Below the pieces are notes generated by a model. It saw only the letters and a program-made list of their open reading frames with translations. It was not told the DNA's origin and made no database searches. From UBA493 sp035655435 (lineage in GTDB: Archaea; Iainarchaeota; Iainarchaeia; Iainarchaeales; Iainarchaeaceae): a stretch of 18,789 nucleotides of DNA. Positions 13,542-18,789 of the stretch are shown piece after piece. A program made the position numbers and the translations under genes. Positions within the stretch are counted from its first letter, which is position 1. Every line of letters begins with the position of its first letter. Location: NCBI GenBank assembly GCA_035655435.1, contig DASRUN010000058.1, positions 1 through 18,789 of the forward strand, read 5' to 3'.

Positions 13542-13707
13542 TATCGTTTTTATGCCCTCTTCCCTGAGCGCTTTTATGGCCTGCGAACCGGAGTAGTCGA
13601 ATAGGCGGCAACAATAGCATTAATCAAAGCCATACGCTGCTTTCGCCGGCCTGTCCGATTTGCAGGGCGCCAGAACCTAAGATCAGCACCTTTTTCGGTT
13701 TATCCAT
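13542..13707 (-). pseudogene. carB: Natural 5' end of carB, split by a 40-bp insertion
   Basis: From the ATG at 13707 (SD GAGGTG just before it) the minus strand encodes MDKPKKVLILGSGALQIGQ followed by AGE, the conserved CarB N-terminus. The expected continuation FDYSGSQAIKALREEGIKTI begins only at 13601, in another frame, and runs straight into the main carB frame. Between them, at 13602-13641, lie exactly 40 extra bases. Without them the codons GAA and TTC would join to give the normal AGEFDYSGSQ. With them translation stops after SSVWL (TGA). The joined site would be CGAATTCG, a perfect palindrome with the insertion at its centre. The segment looks more GC-rich than the rest of carB. Causes could be a genuine insertion mutation, strain mosaicism or an assembly artefact. 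Confidence 0.75.
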
Positions 13708-13786
13708 CATCCACCTCTCTATCAATATAATAATTCAAAAACGAATTATTAAGAGAAAGTTTTGATTTGTTTAAATGTGTTTCCAT
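13700..13786 (-). CDS. Possible 28-aa small ORF coupling tauE-like and carB
   Basis: An ATG at 13786 opens a 28-codon frame, METHLNKSKLSLNNSFLNYY followed by IDREVDDG. Its SD is AGGTGA (13791-13796), whose TGA is the stop codon of the TauE-like gene, at 4-nt spacing. Its own TAA overlaps the start region of carB. So ribosomes could pass from tauE through this peptide to carB without leaving the mRNA. This is either a coupling/leader peptide or chance in an AT-rich spacer. The peptide has no recognisable domain. Confidence 0.3.
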   Translation of the reverse strand: METHLNKSKLSLNNSFLNYYIDREVDDG

Positions 13787-13790
13787 TTTT

Positions 13791-14543
13791 TCACCTAAAA
13801 AATATAAAATAAACTCCGAAAATTGTTGCTAGTGCAATTGAAATGTTTTTCACGAAAAGGTTTCCTTTCAATACAGCAAGTTTTGTTGCAAGATGCGCTC
13901 CTAAGAATATTCCAAATCCTAAAATGAATGCGAATGCATAGTCAACTTTTCCCGCGTTTATGAAAATAAATGAAGCAATTGTTACTCCTGCAAGTTGTGA
14001 ATAAGTTCCAAATGCAATTGTTTGAAGGAAGCTTAACCCCAAAAAGTTTGTTAGAATTAGAATTCCAATTGTTCCTGCTCCCGGCCCAAAAAAACCTTGA
14101 TAGATCCCAAGGAAAAATAATAGAAAAGCAGTTATTGCAATGTTTTTATTTGTTATTTCTTTTGGGTTTTTTGTTGCAGTTCCTATGGTTGGAGAGAAGA
14201 ATGTGATGATTGCTCCAATGAGCATTATGAATCCTATTACATTGAACAAAATTTCCGGGTCAACAGAAAGCAGGAGATTTGCACCTAAGAAAACTCCCAG
14301 GGTTTCAAAGAATATCAAAAATACGGGAATTTTCCAGCCGATTTCAAGTTTGTTCCAAACATTTGGCATTCTTCCCAAAACCAGGCCGAAAGTGGCTAAC
14401 CTGTTGGTTGCAATTGCTATTTGCGGGGTTAAACCGGCAAAAATTAAGGCCGGAATGGTCAAAAAAGCCCCTCCGCCGGAAAAAACCCCGTAAAAATGCC
14501 CTACTACTCCGGATAAAAACACGGCAAATTCAACTAGGCTCAT
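13791..14543 (-). CDS. TauE/SafE-family membrane permease
   Basis: The 250-aa protein is almost entirely hydrophobic, with about eight membrane segments. It has the repeated family motif in GVFSGGGAFLTIPALIFAGL (about 19-38, followed by TPQIAIATNRLATFG) and again in FFGPGAGTIGILILTNFLGL. Both are the SGGGG-like half-repeats of TauE/SafE (DUF81) transporters, which are linked to export or import of sulfur-containing or organic anions. The substrate here is unknown. The ATG overlaps the carA stop as ATGA (14540-14543), showing it belongs to the car operon between carA and carB, which is an unusual place for it. There is no signal for a separate promoter. A 28-codon ORF follows before carB. Confidence 0.87.
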   Translation of the reverse strand: MSLVEFAVFLSGVVGHFYGVFSGGGAFLTIPALIFAGLTPQIAIATNRLATFGLVLGRMPNVWNKLEIGWKIPVFLIFFETLGVFLGANLLLSVDPEILFNVIGFIMLIGAIITFFSPTIGTATKNPKEITNKNIAITAFLLFFLGIYQGFFGPGAGTIGILILTNFLGLSFLQTIAFGTYSQLAGVTIASFIFINAGKVDYAFAFILGFGIFLGAHLATKLAVLKGNLFVKNISIALATIFGVYFIFFR

Positions 14544-15625
14544 TTCAAATCCTCCAAAAATTCGTCAAACAAAAAAGAAGTATCAACAGGACCTGGAGTT
14601 GCTTCCGGATGGAATTGCACGGAGAAGAATGGTTTTGATTTGTGGCGTATTCCTTCATTGGTTTCATCGTTCGCATTGCGCATCCAAGGTTTCCAATCTG
14701 AGGAAAGGGTTTTTTCATTTACAGCAAAACCATGATTTTGTGAAGTAATGAAACATTTCTTTTCTCCTACAATGTAACAAGGCTGATTCTGCGAGCGATG
14801 ACCATATTTCAATTTGTAAGTATCAGCTCCTGCCGCGAGTGCAAGCAATTGGTTTCCTAAACAGATTCCGAATGTTGGTGTTTCTTTTTTCAATGATTTT
14901 TCAATATTTTTTATTGTTGCAACGCATTGTTTCGGATCTCCGGGGCCGTTGGAAATAAACAATCCATCAAAATCATATTCAAATTCTTTTGCGTGGAAAT
15001 CATAATCCCATGGAACGCGAATTACTTGAGCATTGCGTGCGAGAAAAGAATGAATAATATTATTTTTCACTCCGCAATCAATTAAAAGAATTTTTTTTCC
15101 TTTTTTTCCGTAAACAACGGGTTTGTGAATGCTCACATCTCCAACAATGTTGAAAGAATTAGGATCGAATTGTTCGGGTTCTTTTTCAAGCATAATTTTT
15201 CCGAGCATTGCTCCTTTTTCGCGCAAGTGTTTTGTTAGTGCGCGTGTATCAATTCCTGTTAGAGCCGGAATTTTTTCTTCTTTCAACCATTCGCCAAGAG
15301 ATTTTTTTGCCTGATAATGAGAATACTCTTCCGAATAATCCTGTACAATCAATCCTTTCAAATGAATTTTATGAGATTCAAAATTTTTTATCAAATCATT
15401 TTCGGAAACGCGTGAAGGAACACCATAATTCCCAATCAAGGGATATGCACAGCAAAGTATTTGTCCTGCGTAACTTGGATCTGTAAGAGATTCGGGATAT
15501 CCCATCATTCCGGTGTTGAATACAACTTCTCCGGAGGAAGAACCATTGAAACCAAAGGATGAACCGTAAAAAGTAGTTCCGTCGCTTAAAACAAGCCTGT
15601 TTTTTTTAGAATCTAATTGGGACAT
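14540..15625 (-). CDS. carA: Carbamoyl-phosphate synthase small subunit (glutaminase)
   Basis: The 361-aa protein has the CarA N-terminal domain (LVLSDGTTFYGSSFGF ... VVFNTGMMGYPESLTDPSY) and a class I glutamine amidotransferase domain. The latter shows ISNGPGDP (224-231), the nucleophile C255 in TFGICLGNQLLALAAG, and H339/E341 in VQFHPEA, so the catalytic triad is complete. It has Asn where many CarA proteins have His in CLGHQ, and GHRSQNQP instead of the E. coli-type GHHGGNHP; the latter form is common in archaea. It hydrolyses glutamine and channels ammonia to CarB. It is the first gene of the minus-strand operon carA-tauE-carB. A TATA-like CCTTTTAAAG (15653-15662) lies about 32 bp before the ATG. 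Confidence 0.95.
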   Translation of the reverse strand: MSQLDSKKNRLVLSDGTTFYGSSFGFNGSSSGEVVFNTGMMGYPESLTDPSYAGQILCCAYPLIGNYGVPSRVSENDLIKNFESHKIHLKGLIVQDYSEEYSHYQAKKSLGEWLKEEKIPALTGIDTRALTKHLREKGAMLGKIMLEKEPEQFDPNSFNIVGDVSIHKPVVYGKKGKKILLIDCGVKNNIIHSFLARNAQVIRVPWDYDFHAKEFEYDFDGLFISNGPGDPKQCVATIKNIEKSLKKETPTFGICLGNQLLALAAGADTYKLKYGHRSQNQPCYIVGEKKCFITSQNHGFAVNEKTLSSDWKPWMRNANDETNEGIRHKSKPFFSVQFHPEATPGPVDTSFLFDEFLEDLK

Positions 15626-15652
15626 CCTAAAAAAGAATTGATGTTCGGGAAA

Positions 15653-15662
15653 CTTTAAAAGG
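15653..15662 (-). promoter_or_regulatory. TATA-like box of the car operon
   Basis: The minus strand reads CCTTTTAAAG about 32 bp before the carA ATG. It gives a very short or absent leader and probably drives carA, the TauE-like gene and carB together. Confidence 0.45.
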
Positions 15663-15685
15663 CTTCGCAGAACTGCTACATTAAC

Positions 15686-16159
15686 TTACTTTGTTGCAAT
15701 AAGTTTTGTTCCTTTATCTTTCACTTGCATTTTACTCCACCGATACATATGGTTTTCAAAAATCTTGCGTAAAACTGTTATGGCTTCTTTGTGAGCAACA
15801 ATCTCAAATGTTCCACCAAGAAGCAGTTTTTTGTGTGCTACTTGAATAGTTTGGGCAAAATATGCTTTATCATCTCGTGAAAAGTCTGACCCAAGACCTC
15901 GAGAGTCAAATTTACCGAATGTGTTTCCTGAGGTTATGCGATGAACTGAGTTGTCTGAAATTTGTTCCAAACCTCTCAAAAAGTCAGCGTGTATATGTTG
16001 CAAATTATCTAATTTAATGCGCACAGGAGCTTTTTGTCTATCTATCCCAATATGCATTATGTCTTGGTTGCGTAGAGCGGTTGTCCATAATTTTATTCCT
16101 CCGTAACCGCCAATGTGCCCCAAGTGTACATGAACTTCTCGATGTTTTACAGGAGGCAT
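15686..16159 (-). CDS. Possible class I SAM-dependent methyltransferase-like protein
   Basis: The 157-aa protein shows a Rossmann-like run. HVHLGHIGGYGG (10-21) could be the cofactor loop, MHIGID (35-40) the second strand ending in an acid, IHADFLRGLEQISDNSVHRI (56-75) the region after strand 3-4, then KLLLGGTFEIVAH (111-123) and KLIATK at the end. This resembles small tRNA- or Trm-type methyltransferases. However, the first motif lacks the usual acidic residue and E/DxGxGxG pattern, so cofactor binding is doubtful. There is no SD, and a weak AT-rich box lies about 28 bp upstream. It sits between carA and the SulP gene on the same strand with no obvious functional link. An unrecognised fold is the alternative. 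Confidence 0.45.
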   Translation of the reverse strand: MPPVKHREVHVHLGHIGGYGGIKLWTTALRNQDIMHIGIDRQKAPVRIKLDNLQHIHADFLRGLEQISDNSVHRITSGNTFGKFDSRGLGSDFSRDDKAYFAQTIQVAHKKLLLGGTFEIVAHKEAITVLRKIFENHMYRWSKMQVKDKGTKLIATK

Positions 16160-16206
16160 GTAAAAGAAAGTGTTTTTGGCAGATAATAATCTTTACTAAT
16201 AAGCAA

Positions 16207-17847
16207 TTACTTTGAACTGTGAATAATCCCGCTTATGTAATTCCCGGCCTCTTTGGTTGAGTTGAAAATGTGTTGTTTGGACATTAAATGCAGGAATGCC
16301 TCGTCCTTCATTAGGATTGCCTTCACTTTTGGGTGCAATTCAACTAACATTACTTTACTGCTGTCCTTTCCGCGTTCTTCTATAAAGGATTTGAGTCGTT
16401 CAACTCCTGTACTATCAATAAAATTCACGTGTTTCATTCGCAAAATTATAAAGGGTTTTTTTGCGTGAATGTGTTCATTCAGTGCGCGATCGAAAACATT
16501 CATTGCTCCGAAAAAGAACGGCCCATGAATGTTGTAAATGCTCACTTGTTCATCCAGAACTTTATCTGAAAAAGATGTTTCTCCTAATTCGCCTTTTTTA
16601 TCATGCCCCTCCATGTGTGAAACTTCTATCATGCTTGTGAGTTTTGCGAAAAGCAAAAAGATTGCAAGGATCATTCCGACTTGTACTGCAAAAACCAAAT
16701 CAGTAAATGCAGTTAGAAGAAAAGTAATGGAAAGAACTATTGTATCTGATTTTGAAATGCGCAGAATTGTGAAAAATTCTTTTACATTAATCATGTTCAA
16801 GGAAACAAACATCAAAACTCCGGCCAAAAAAGGTTTTGGAATGAATTGCGCAACCGGACTGAAAATAAACAGGATCAACAAAAGGAAAAGCGCGTGGATA
16901 ACCCCCGCATATTTTGTTTTTGCTCCTTCGCGAACATTAACAGCTGAACGCGCAACCGCGGCTGTTGCGGGAATTCCACCGAAAAAAGGCAAAATAATAT
17001 TTGCGATTCCCTGGCTTTTCAATTCTTTGTTGGATTTGTGTCTTGTATTTGTCATCCCATCGCATACAACAGCACAGAGCAAGGCTTCAATCGAACCCAA
17101 TAAAGCAATAGTGAAAGCGGATGGAAGAACATTTCTCATTAGATCAAAATCAAAATTCAAAAAGCTGAATGAAGGAAGCCCTGATGGAATTTCTCCCACA
17201 ATTGGAACATTTACGCCAAAAAATATTACAACGGAAGTAAATACAATAAGCGCGATTATTGATGCTGGAATGTTTTTCAAAATTTTGTTTTTTTCAACAA
17301 GCACAGGATAGAAATGCAATATGATGAATGTTCCGGCGGCCATTGCAATTGCGGCAGGATTCGCATGCTCAATGTTGAGGATTACGTTTCTCACGTTTTC
17401 CCAAATGAATTCTTTTGGAGGAAGTGATAATCCTAAAAAATTTCCCAATTGACCGATGAAAATTATTACTCCAATTCCGCTTGTGAAACCGGAAATTATT
17501 GGAAGCGGAATAAATTTCACTAATTTTCCTAATTTTATGAGTCCAAATCCTAACTGTAAAGCTCCGGCAAGAAAACCTGCAAGCAATAATCCTTCAATTC
17601 CAAATTTGTTCACAGTTGCAAGAATGATTACTGTCATTGCCCCTGTCGGGCCTGTAATGGAAAATTTTGACCCTCCAAAAGAAGAGCCAAGAATTCCTGC
17701 TATTATTGCGGTGTACATCCCCATTACCGGGGGAACGCCGGAAGCAATTGCGAATGCAATTGCAAGGGGCAAAGCAACAATGGCTGTTATGAAACCGGCT
17801 TTGAGGTCGAAAGTGAATGATTCTTTGAAATAGGTTTTCAGATCCAA
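16207..17847 (-). CDS. SulP-family anion transporter with STAS domain
   Basis: The 546-aa protein has the SulP signature near its start (KAGFITAIVALPLAIAFAIA, then SGVPPVMGMYTAIIAGILGS, FGGSKFSITGPTGAM). About 10-14 membrane segments run to around residue 410. A cytoplasmic STAS domain follows (VSIYNIHGPFFFGAMNVF ... FIDSTGVERLKSF, with S479 in DSTG as the possible phosphorylation site). The family moves sulfate, bicarbonate or other anions with Na+ or H+. Bicarbonate is attractive because carB uses it, but the sequence does not decide. The start is a TTG with GGTG five or so nt upstream, and a TATA-like CTTTAAGAAT lies at 17881-17890. The 5' region carries two direct repeats of CAATTCAGA that may be an operator. 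Confidence 0.93.
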   Translation of the reverse strand: MDLKTYFKESFTFDLKAGFITAIVALPLAIAFAIASGVPPVMGMYTAIIAGILGSSFGGSKFSITGPTGAMTVIILATVNKFGIEGLLLAGFLAGALQLGFGLIKLGKLVKFIPLPIISGFTSGIGVIIFIGQLGNFLGLSLPPKEFIWENVRNVILNIEHANPAAIAMAAGTFIILHFYPVLVEKNKILKNIPASIIALIVFTSVVIFFGVNVPIVGEIPSGLPSFSFLNFDFDLMRNVLPSAFTIALLGSIEALLCAVVCDGMTNTRHKSNKELKSQGIANIILPFFGGIPATAAVARSAVNVREGAKTKYAGVIHALFLLLILFIFSPVAQFIPKPFLAGVLMFVSLNMINVKEFFTILRISKSDTIVLSITFLLTAFTDLVFAVQVGMILAIFLLFAKLTSMIEVSHMEGHDKKGELGETSFSDKVLDEQVSIYNIHGPFFFGAMNVFDRALNEHIHAKKPFIILRMKHVNFIDSTGVERLKSFIEERGKDSSKVMLVELHPKVKAILMKDEAFLHLMSKQHIFNSTKEAGNYISGIIHSSK

Positions 17848-17855
17848 AATAACAC

Positions 17856-17876
17856 CAATTCAGATGTCAATTCAGA
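17856..17876. repeat. Tandem 9-bp direct repeat upstream of the SulP gene
   Basis: CAATTCAGA occurs at 17856-17864 and again at 17868-17876, a 12-bp period. It lies between the predicted TATA box and start codon of the SulP gene, where a bound repressor would block transcription. This is seen directly; the regulatory role is inference. Confidence 0.4.
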
Positions 17877-17922
17877 AAGGATTCTTAAAGCTACGCAGGC
17901 ATGCAACATAACTTTCAACCCG

Positions 17923-17931
17923 TCTTTTATC
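17923..17931 (+). promoter_or_regulatory. TATA-like box of the PIN-domain gene
   Basis: TCTTTTATC is centred 28 bp before the ATG at 17955 with no SD, arguing for a leaderless start at that ATG instead of the in-frame ATG at 17901. Confidence 0.45.
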
Positions 17932-17954
17932 TTTTTCCTTATCTAATACAAGCC

Positions 17955-18437
17955 ATGACAAAATATCTTAGAGCCATGCTTGACACAAATGTTTATGCCT
18001 TACTTTATAAAAGCGGCCTTGAAAAAATCTCCGAGATGGTTGAATCCGGAAAACTTGTTGTTTATGGGTGTGGAGTGATCAGAAAAGAATTAAGGGCAAT
18101 ACCTCCAGCAATTAAAGAAGACGGCAAAAGTTACAGAAACTCGCTTTTAGGAGTTTATGACAAATTGGCCGGAAAGCATGACGTTCCTGTTGCGGAACTT
18201 TCACACGAACTTGCAAAACAATATATCAAAGAATATACAGGGGGAACTTCACGTTACAAAATCTATGCAGATTTCCTTATAGTGGCTACTGCCACAATTC
18301 ACGGACTTGACTTAATTGTCACTGAAGATGAGAAAACAATGAAATCGCGTCTGGCTAGGGCTGCCTATAACAAAGTAAATGAAAAGAACGGGTTAACAAC
18401 GTCTGTATTTGTAGAACTTGAAAAATTAAACCTTTAG
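17955..18437 (+). CDS. PIN-domain ribonuclease (VapC-like)
   Basis: The protein (160 aa from this start) begins MTKYLRAMLDTNVYALLYKS with the PIN motif LDTN (D10). E45 is in VIRKELRAIP, D106 in IYADFLIVATATIHGLDLIVTEDEKTMKS, and D125 also lies in that stretch. These four acids form the metal-binding site of PIN nucleases, which cleave RNA. The ATG at 17955 is supported by a TATA-like box 28 bp upstream; the extension from 17901 is hydrophobic and not needed. VapC toxins usually have a VapB antitoxin just upstream on the same strand, and none is seen here. Instead a 49-aa gene converges and overlaps its stop. It could be a stand-alone toxin, part of an unusual pair, or an RNA-processing PIN protein. 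Confidence 0.85.
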   Translation: MTKYLRAMLDTNVYALLYKSGLEKISEMVESGKLVVYGCGVIRKELRAIPPAIKEDGKSYRNSLLGVYDKLAGKHDVPVAELSHELAKQYIKEYTGGTSRYKIYADFLIVATATIHGLDLIVTEDEKTMKSRLARAAYNKVNEKNGLTTSVFVELEKLNL

Positions 18438-18575
18438 CTTTTTCAAAAGCCTGTTTGTATATGCATCTACTTGCGGGTTACCTCTAAATTTTTTAAGCTC
18501 GGCAAAAGCCTTCTTTATTCCAGATATTTCTTCTTTTGAATAGCCTTCTTCCCGTTCAACAGTTTTCTGATACAT
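18426..18575 (-). CDS. Small charged protein (49 aa) convergent with the PIN gene
   Basis: The 49-aa frame begins MYQKTVEREEGYSKEEISGI and ends in LLKKLKV. It is highly charged and mostly helical, with a SKEEISGIKKAFAELKKFRG core and a basic C-terminus. AGTGATT, a weak SD, lies before the ATG, and a TATA-like TTTTAAATAG lies about 37 bp upstream. Its stop overlaps the PIN gene stop by 12 bp on the opposite strand. Its composition fits an antitoxin-like or small regulatory protein, but the convergent order is not that of a normal VapBC pair. No family is recognised. Confidence 0.5.
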   Translation of the reverse strand: MYQKTVEREEGYSKEEISGIKKAFAELKKFRGNPQVDAYTNRLLKKLKV

Positions 18576-18655
18576 TGCAATCACTATAGTAATAGTCACA
18601 TTGAAACTATTTAAAAGTAGCTTTTTACATTGGAGTACAGAGCGGAATAATGAAA

Positions 18656-18674
18656 TAGGGGCTCCGCCCCTATG
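18656..18674. repeat. Perfect 8-bp inverted repeat (hairpin)
   Basis: ATAGGGGC - TCC - GCCCCTAT forms a perfect 8-bp stem with a 3-nt loop. It stands out as GC-rich DNA in an AT-rich spacer. It could be a terminator-like or structural element for the minus-strand gene entering from the right edge. Confidence 0.5.
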
Positions 18675-18691
18675 ACCCCGTGAACTTTACT

Positions 18692-18715
18692 CCGCGGGCT
18701 CTTCGAGCCGCGCGG
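18692..18715. repeat. GC-rich hairpin
   Basis: CCGCG-GGCTC, loop TTC, GAGCC-(G)-CGCGG makes a 10-bp stem with one bulged G. It lies 17 bp from the previous hairpin. Two strong stems in tandem suggest a structured 3' UTR or repeat element. Confidence 0.45.
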
Positions 18716-18733
18716 TATCGTGCAATTTCATTT

Positions 18734-18789
18734 TTACATTGCGTCCTCAATAACAGATACGTTGTGGTGTTCCGGCTGGCTCTTTATGT
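18734..18789 (-). CDS. Probable 3' tip of a minus-strand gene cut by the window edge
   Basis: Read on the minus strand from the edge, the frame gives IKSQPEHHNVSVIEDAM and a TAA. The stretch is open, polar and protein-like, and looks more GC-rich than the spacer. With only about 18 codons visible no family can be named. Its 3' side carries the two hairpins. Confidence 0.3.
   Translation of the reverse strand, partial: IKSQPEHHNVSVIEDAM

Noticed and set aside
13599..13647. Programmed ribosome hopping over the 40 bp
   Set aside because: The take-off codon GAA and the landing triplet CTA differ, so the known matching-codon mechanism does not apply.
13541..13707. Archaeal bulge-helix-bulge intron as explanation of the carB 40-bp insertion
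   Set aside because: At both junction positions allowed by the sequence, the intron bases that should pair with the second exon (GCAG with TCGA, or AGCA with TTCG) do not form the required 4-bp helix.
16538..17311. 257-codon plus-strand frame over the SulP gene
   Set aside because: It is the antisense shadow of a clear membrane transporter; long open frames are common opposite hydrophobic coding sequence.
18656..18720. tRNA or other known RNA gene in the GC-rich right end
   Set aside because: The stems do not form a cloverleaf, and no T-loop GTTCGA-type sequence or acceptor pairing is present.
1..18789. CRISPR array, insertion sequence or rRNA
   Set aside because: No regularly spaced direct repeats, no transposase-like ORF with terminal repeats and no rRNA-like sequence were seen on either strand.

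Overview
The window is almost certainly archaeal. Many genes have an AT-rich TATA-like box centred about 25-32 bp upstream of the start codon and no Shine-Dalgarno (SD) sequence, which is the leaderless archaeal arrangement. Internal genes of operons instead use GGAGG/GGTGAT-type SD sites. The XPD-like Fe-S helicase, RelE/RelB and PIN toxins, a TumE-like toxin with a winged-helix partner, and AT-rich compact coding fit a small-genome archaeon (DPANN/Diapherotrites-like is my guess). The sequence alone does not fix the lineage.

Layout. 1-3444: an XPD/Rad3-family helicase (minus) diverges from a DEDD-like exonuclease (plus), followed by two VOC-fold proteins. 3479-5506: small mobile-type genes, namely a RelE/RelB-like toxin-antitoxin pair (minus), a GNAT acetyltransferase, and a TumE-like toxin with a winged-helix regulator whose promoter carries ATATAAC/GTTATAT repeats. 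A 28-codon scrap resembling the extreme C-terminus of histidinol dehydrogenase (hisD) lies between the acetyltransferase and the toxin. 5503-5625: the truncated N-terminus of an F420-dependent NADP-oxidoreductase-like gene. 5695-10354: a defence-island-like block. It holds an uncharacterised two-gene operon (312-aa protein with a HEPN-like helical C-terminus, then a DUF3800-like protein), a C5-cytosine methyltransferase, a convergent PD-(D/E)XK restriction endonuclease, a Vsr mismatch endonuclease, a 58-aa two-helix membrane protein and a 101-aa PD-(D/E)XK-like protein. 10473-15625: a pyrimidine/arginine operon read on the minus strand, carA - tauE-like permease - 28-aa small ORF - carB. 15686-17847: a methyltransferase-like protein and a SulP anion transporter with STAS domain (both minus). 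17955-18789: a PIN-domain protein, a convergent 49-aa protein, GC-rich hairpins and the probable 3' tip of another minus-strand gene.

How it works together. CarA supplies ammonia from glutamine to CarB for carbamoyl phosphate. The SulP transporter downstream could import bicarbonate or sulfate. The methyltransferase, endonuclease and Vsr form a complete type II restriction-modification system with mismatch repair of deaminated 5-methylcytosine. The 312-aa/DUF3800 pair is the best candidate for an undescribed system, probably defensive judging by its neighbours.

The most striking anomaly is in carB. Its conserved N-terminus (GSGALQIGQAGE, then FDYSGSQAIKALREEG) is present, but exactly 40 bp lie between the Glu and Phe codons, breaking the frame and adding stop codons. 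The carB 5' end, the hisD scrap, the oxidoreductase scrap and the right edge all look more GC-rich than their surroundings.
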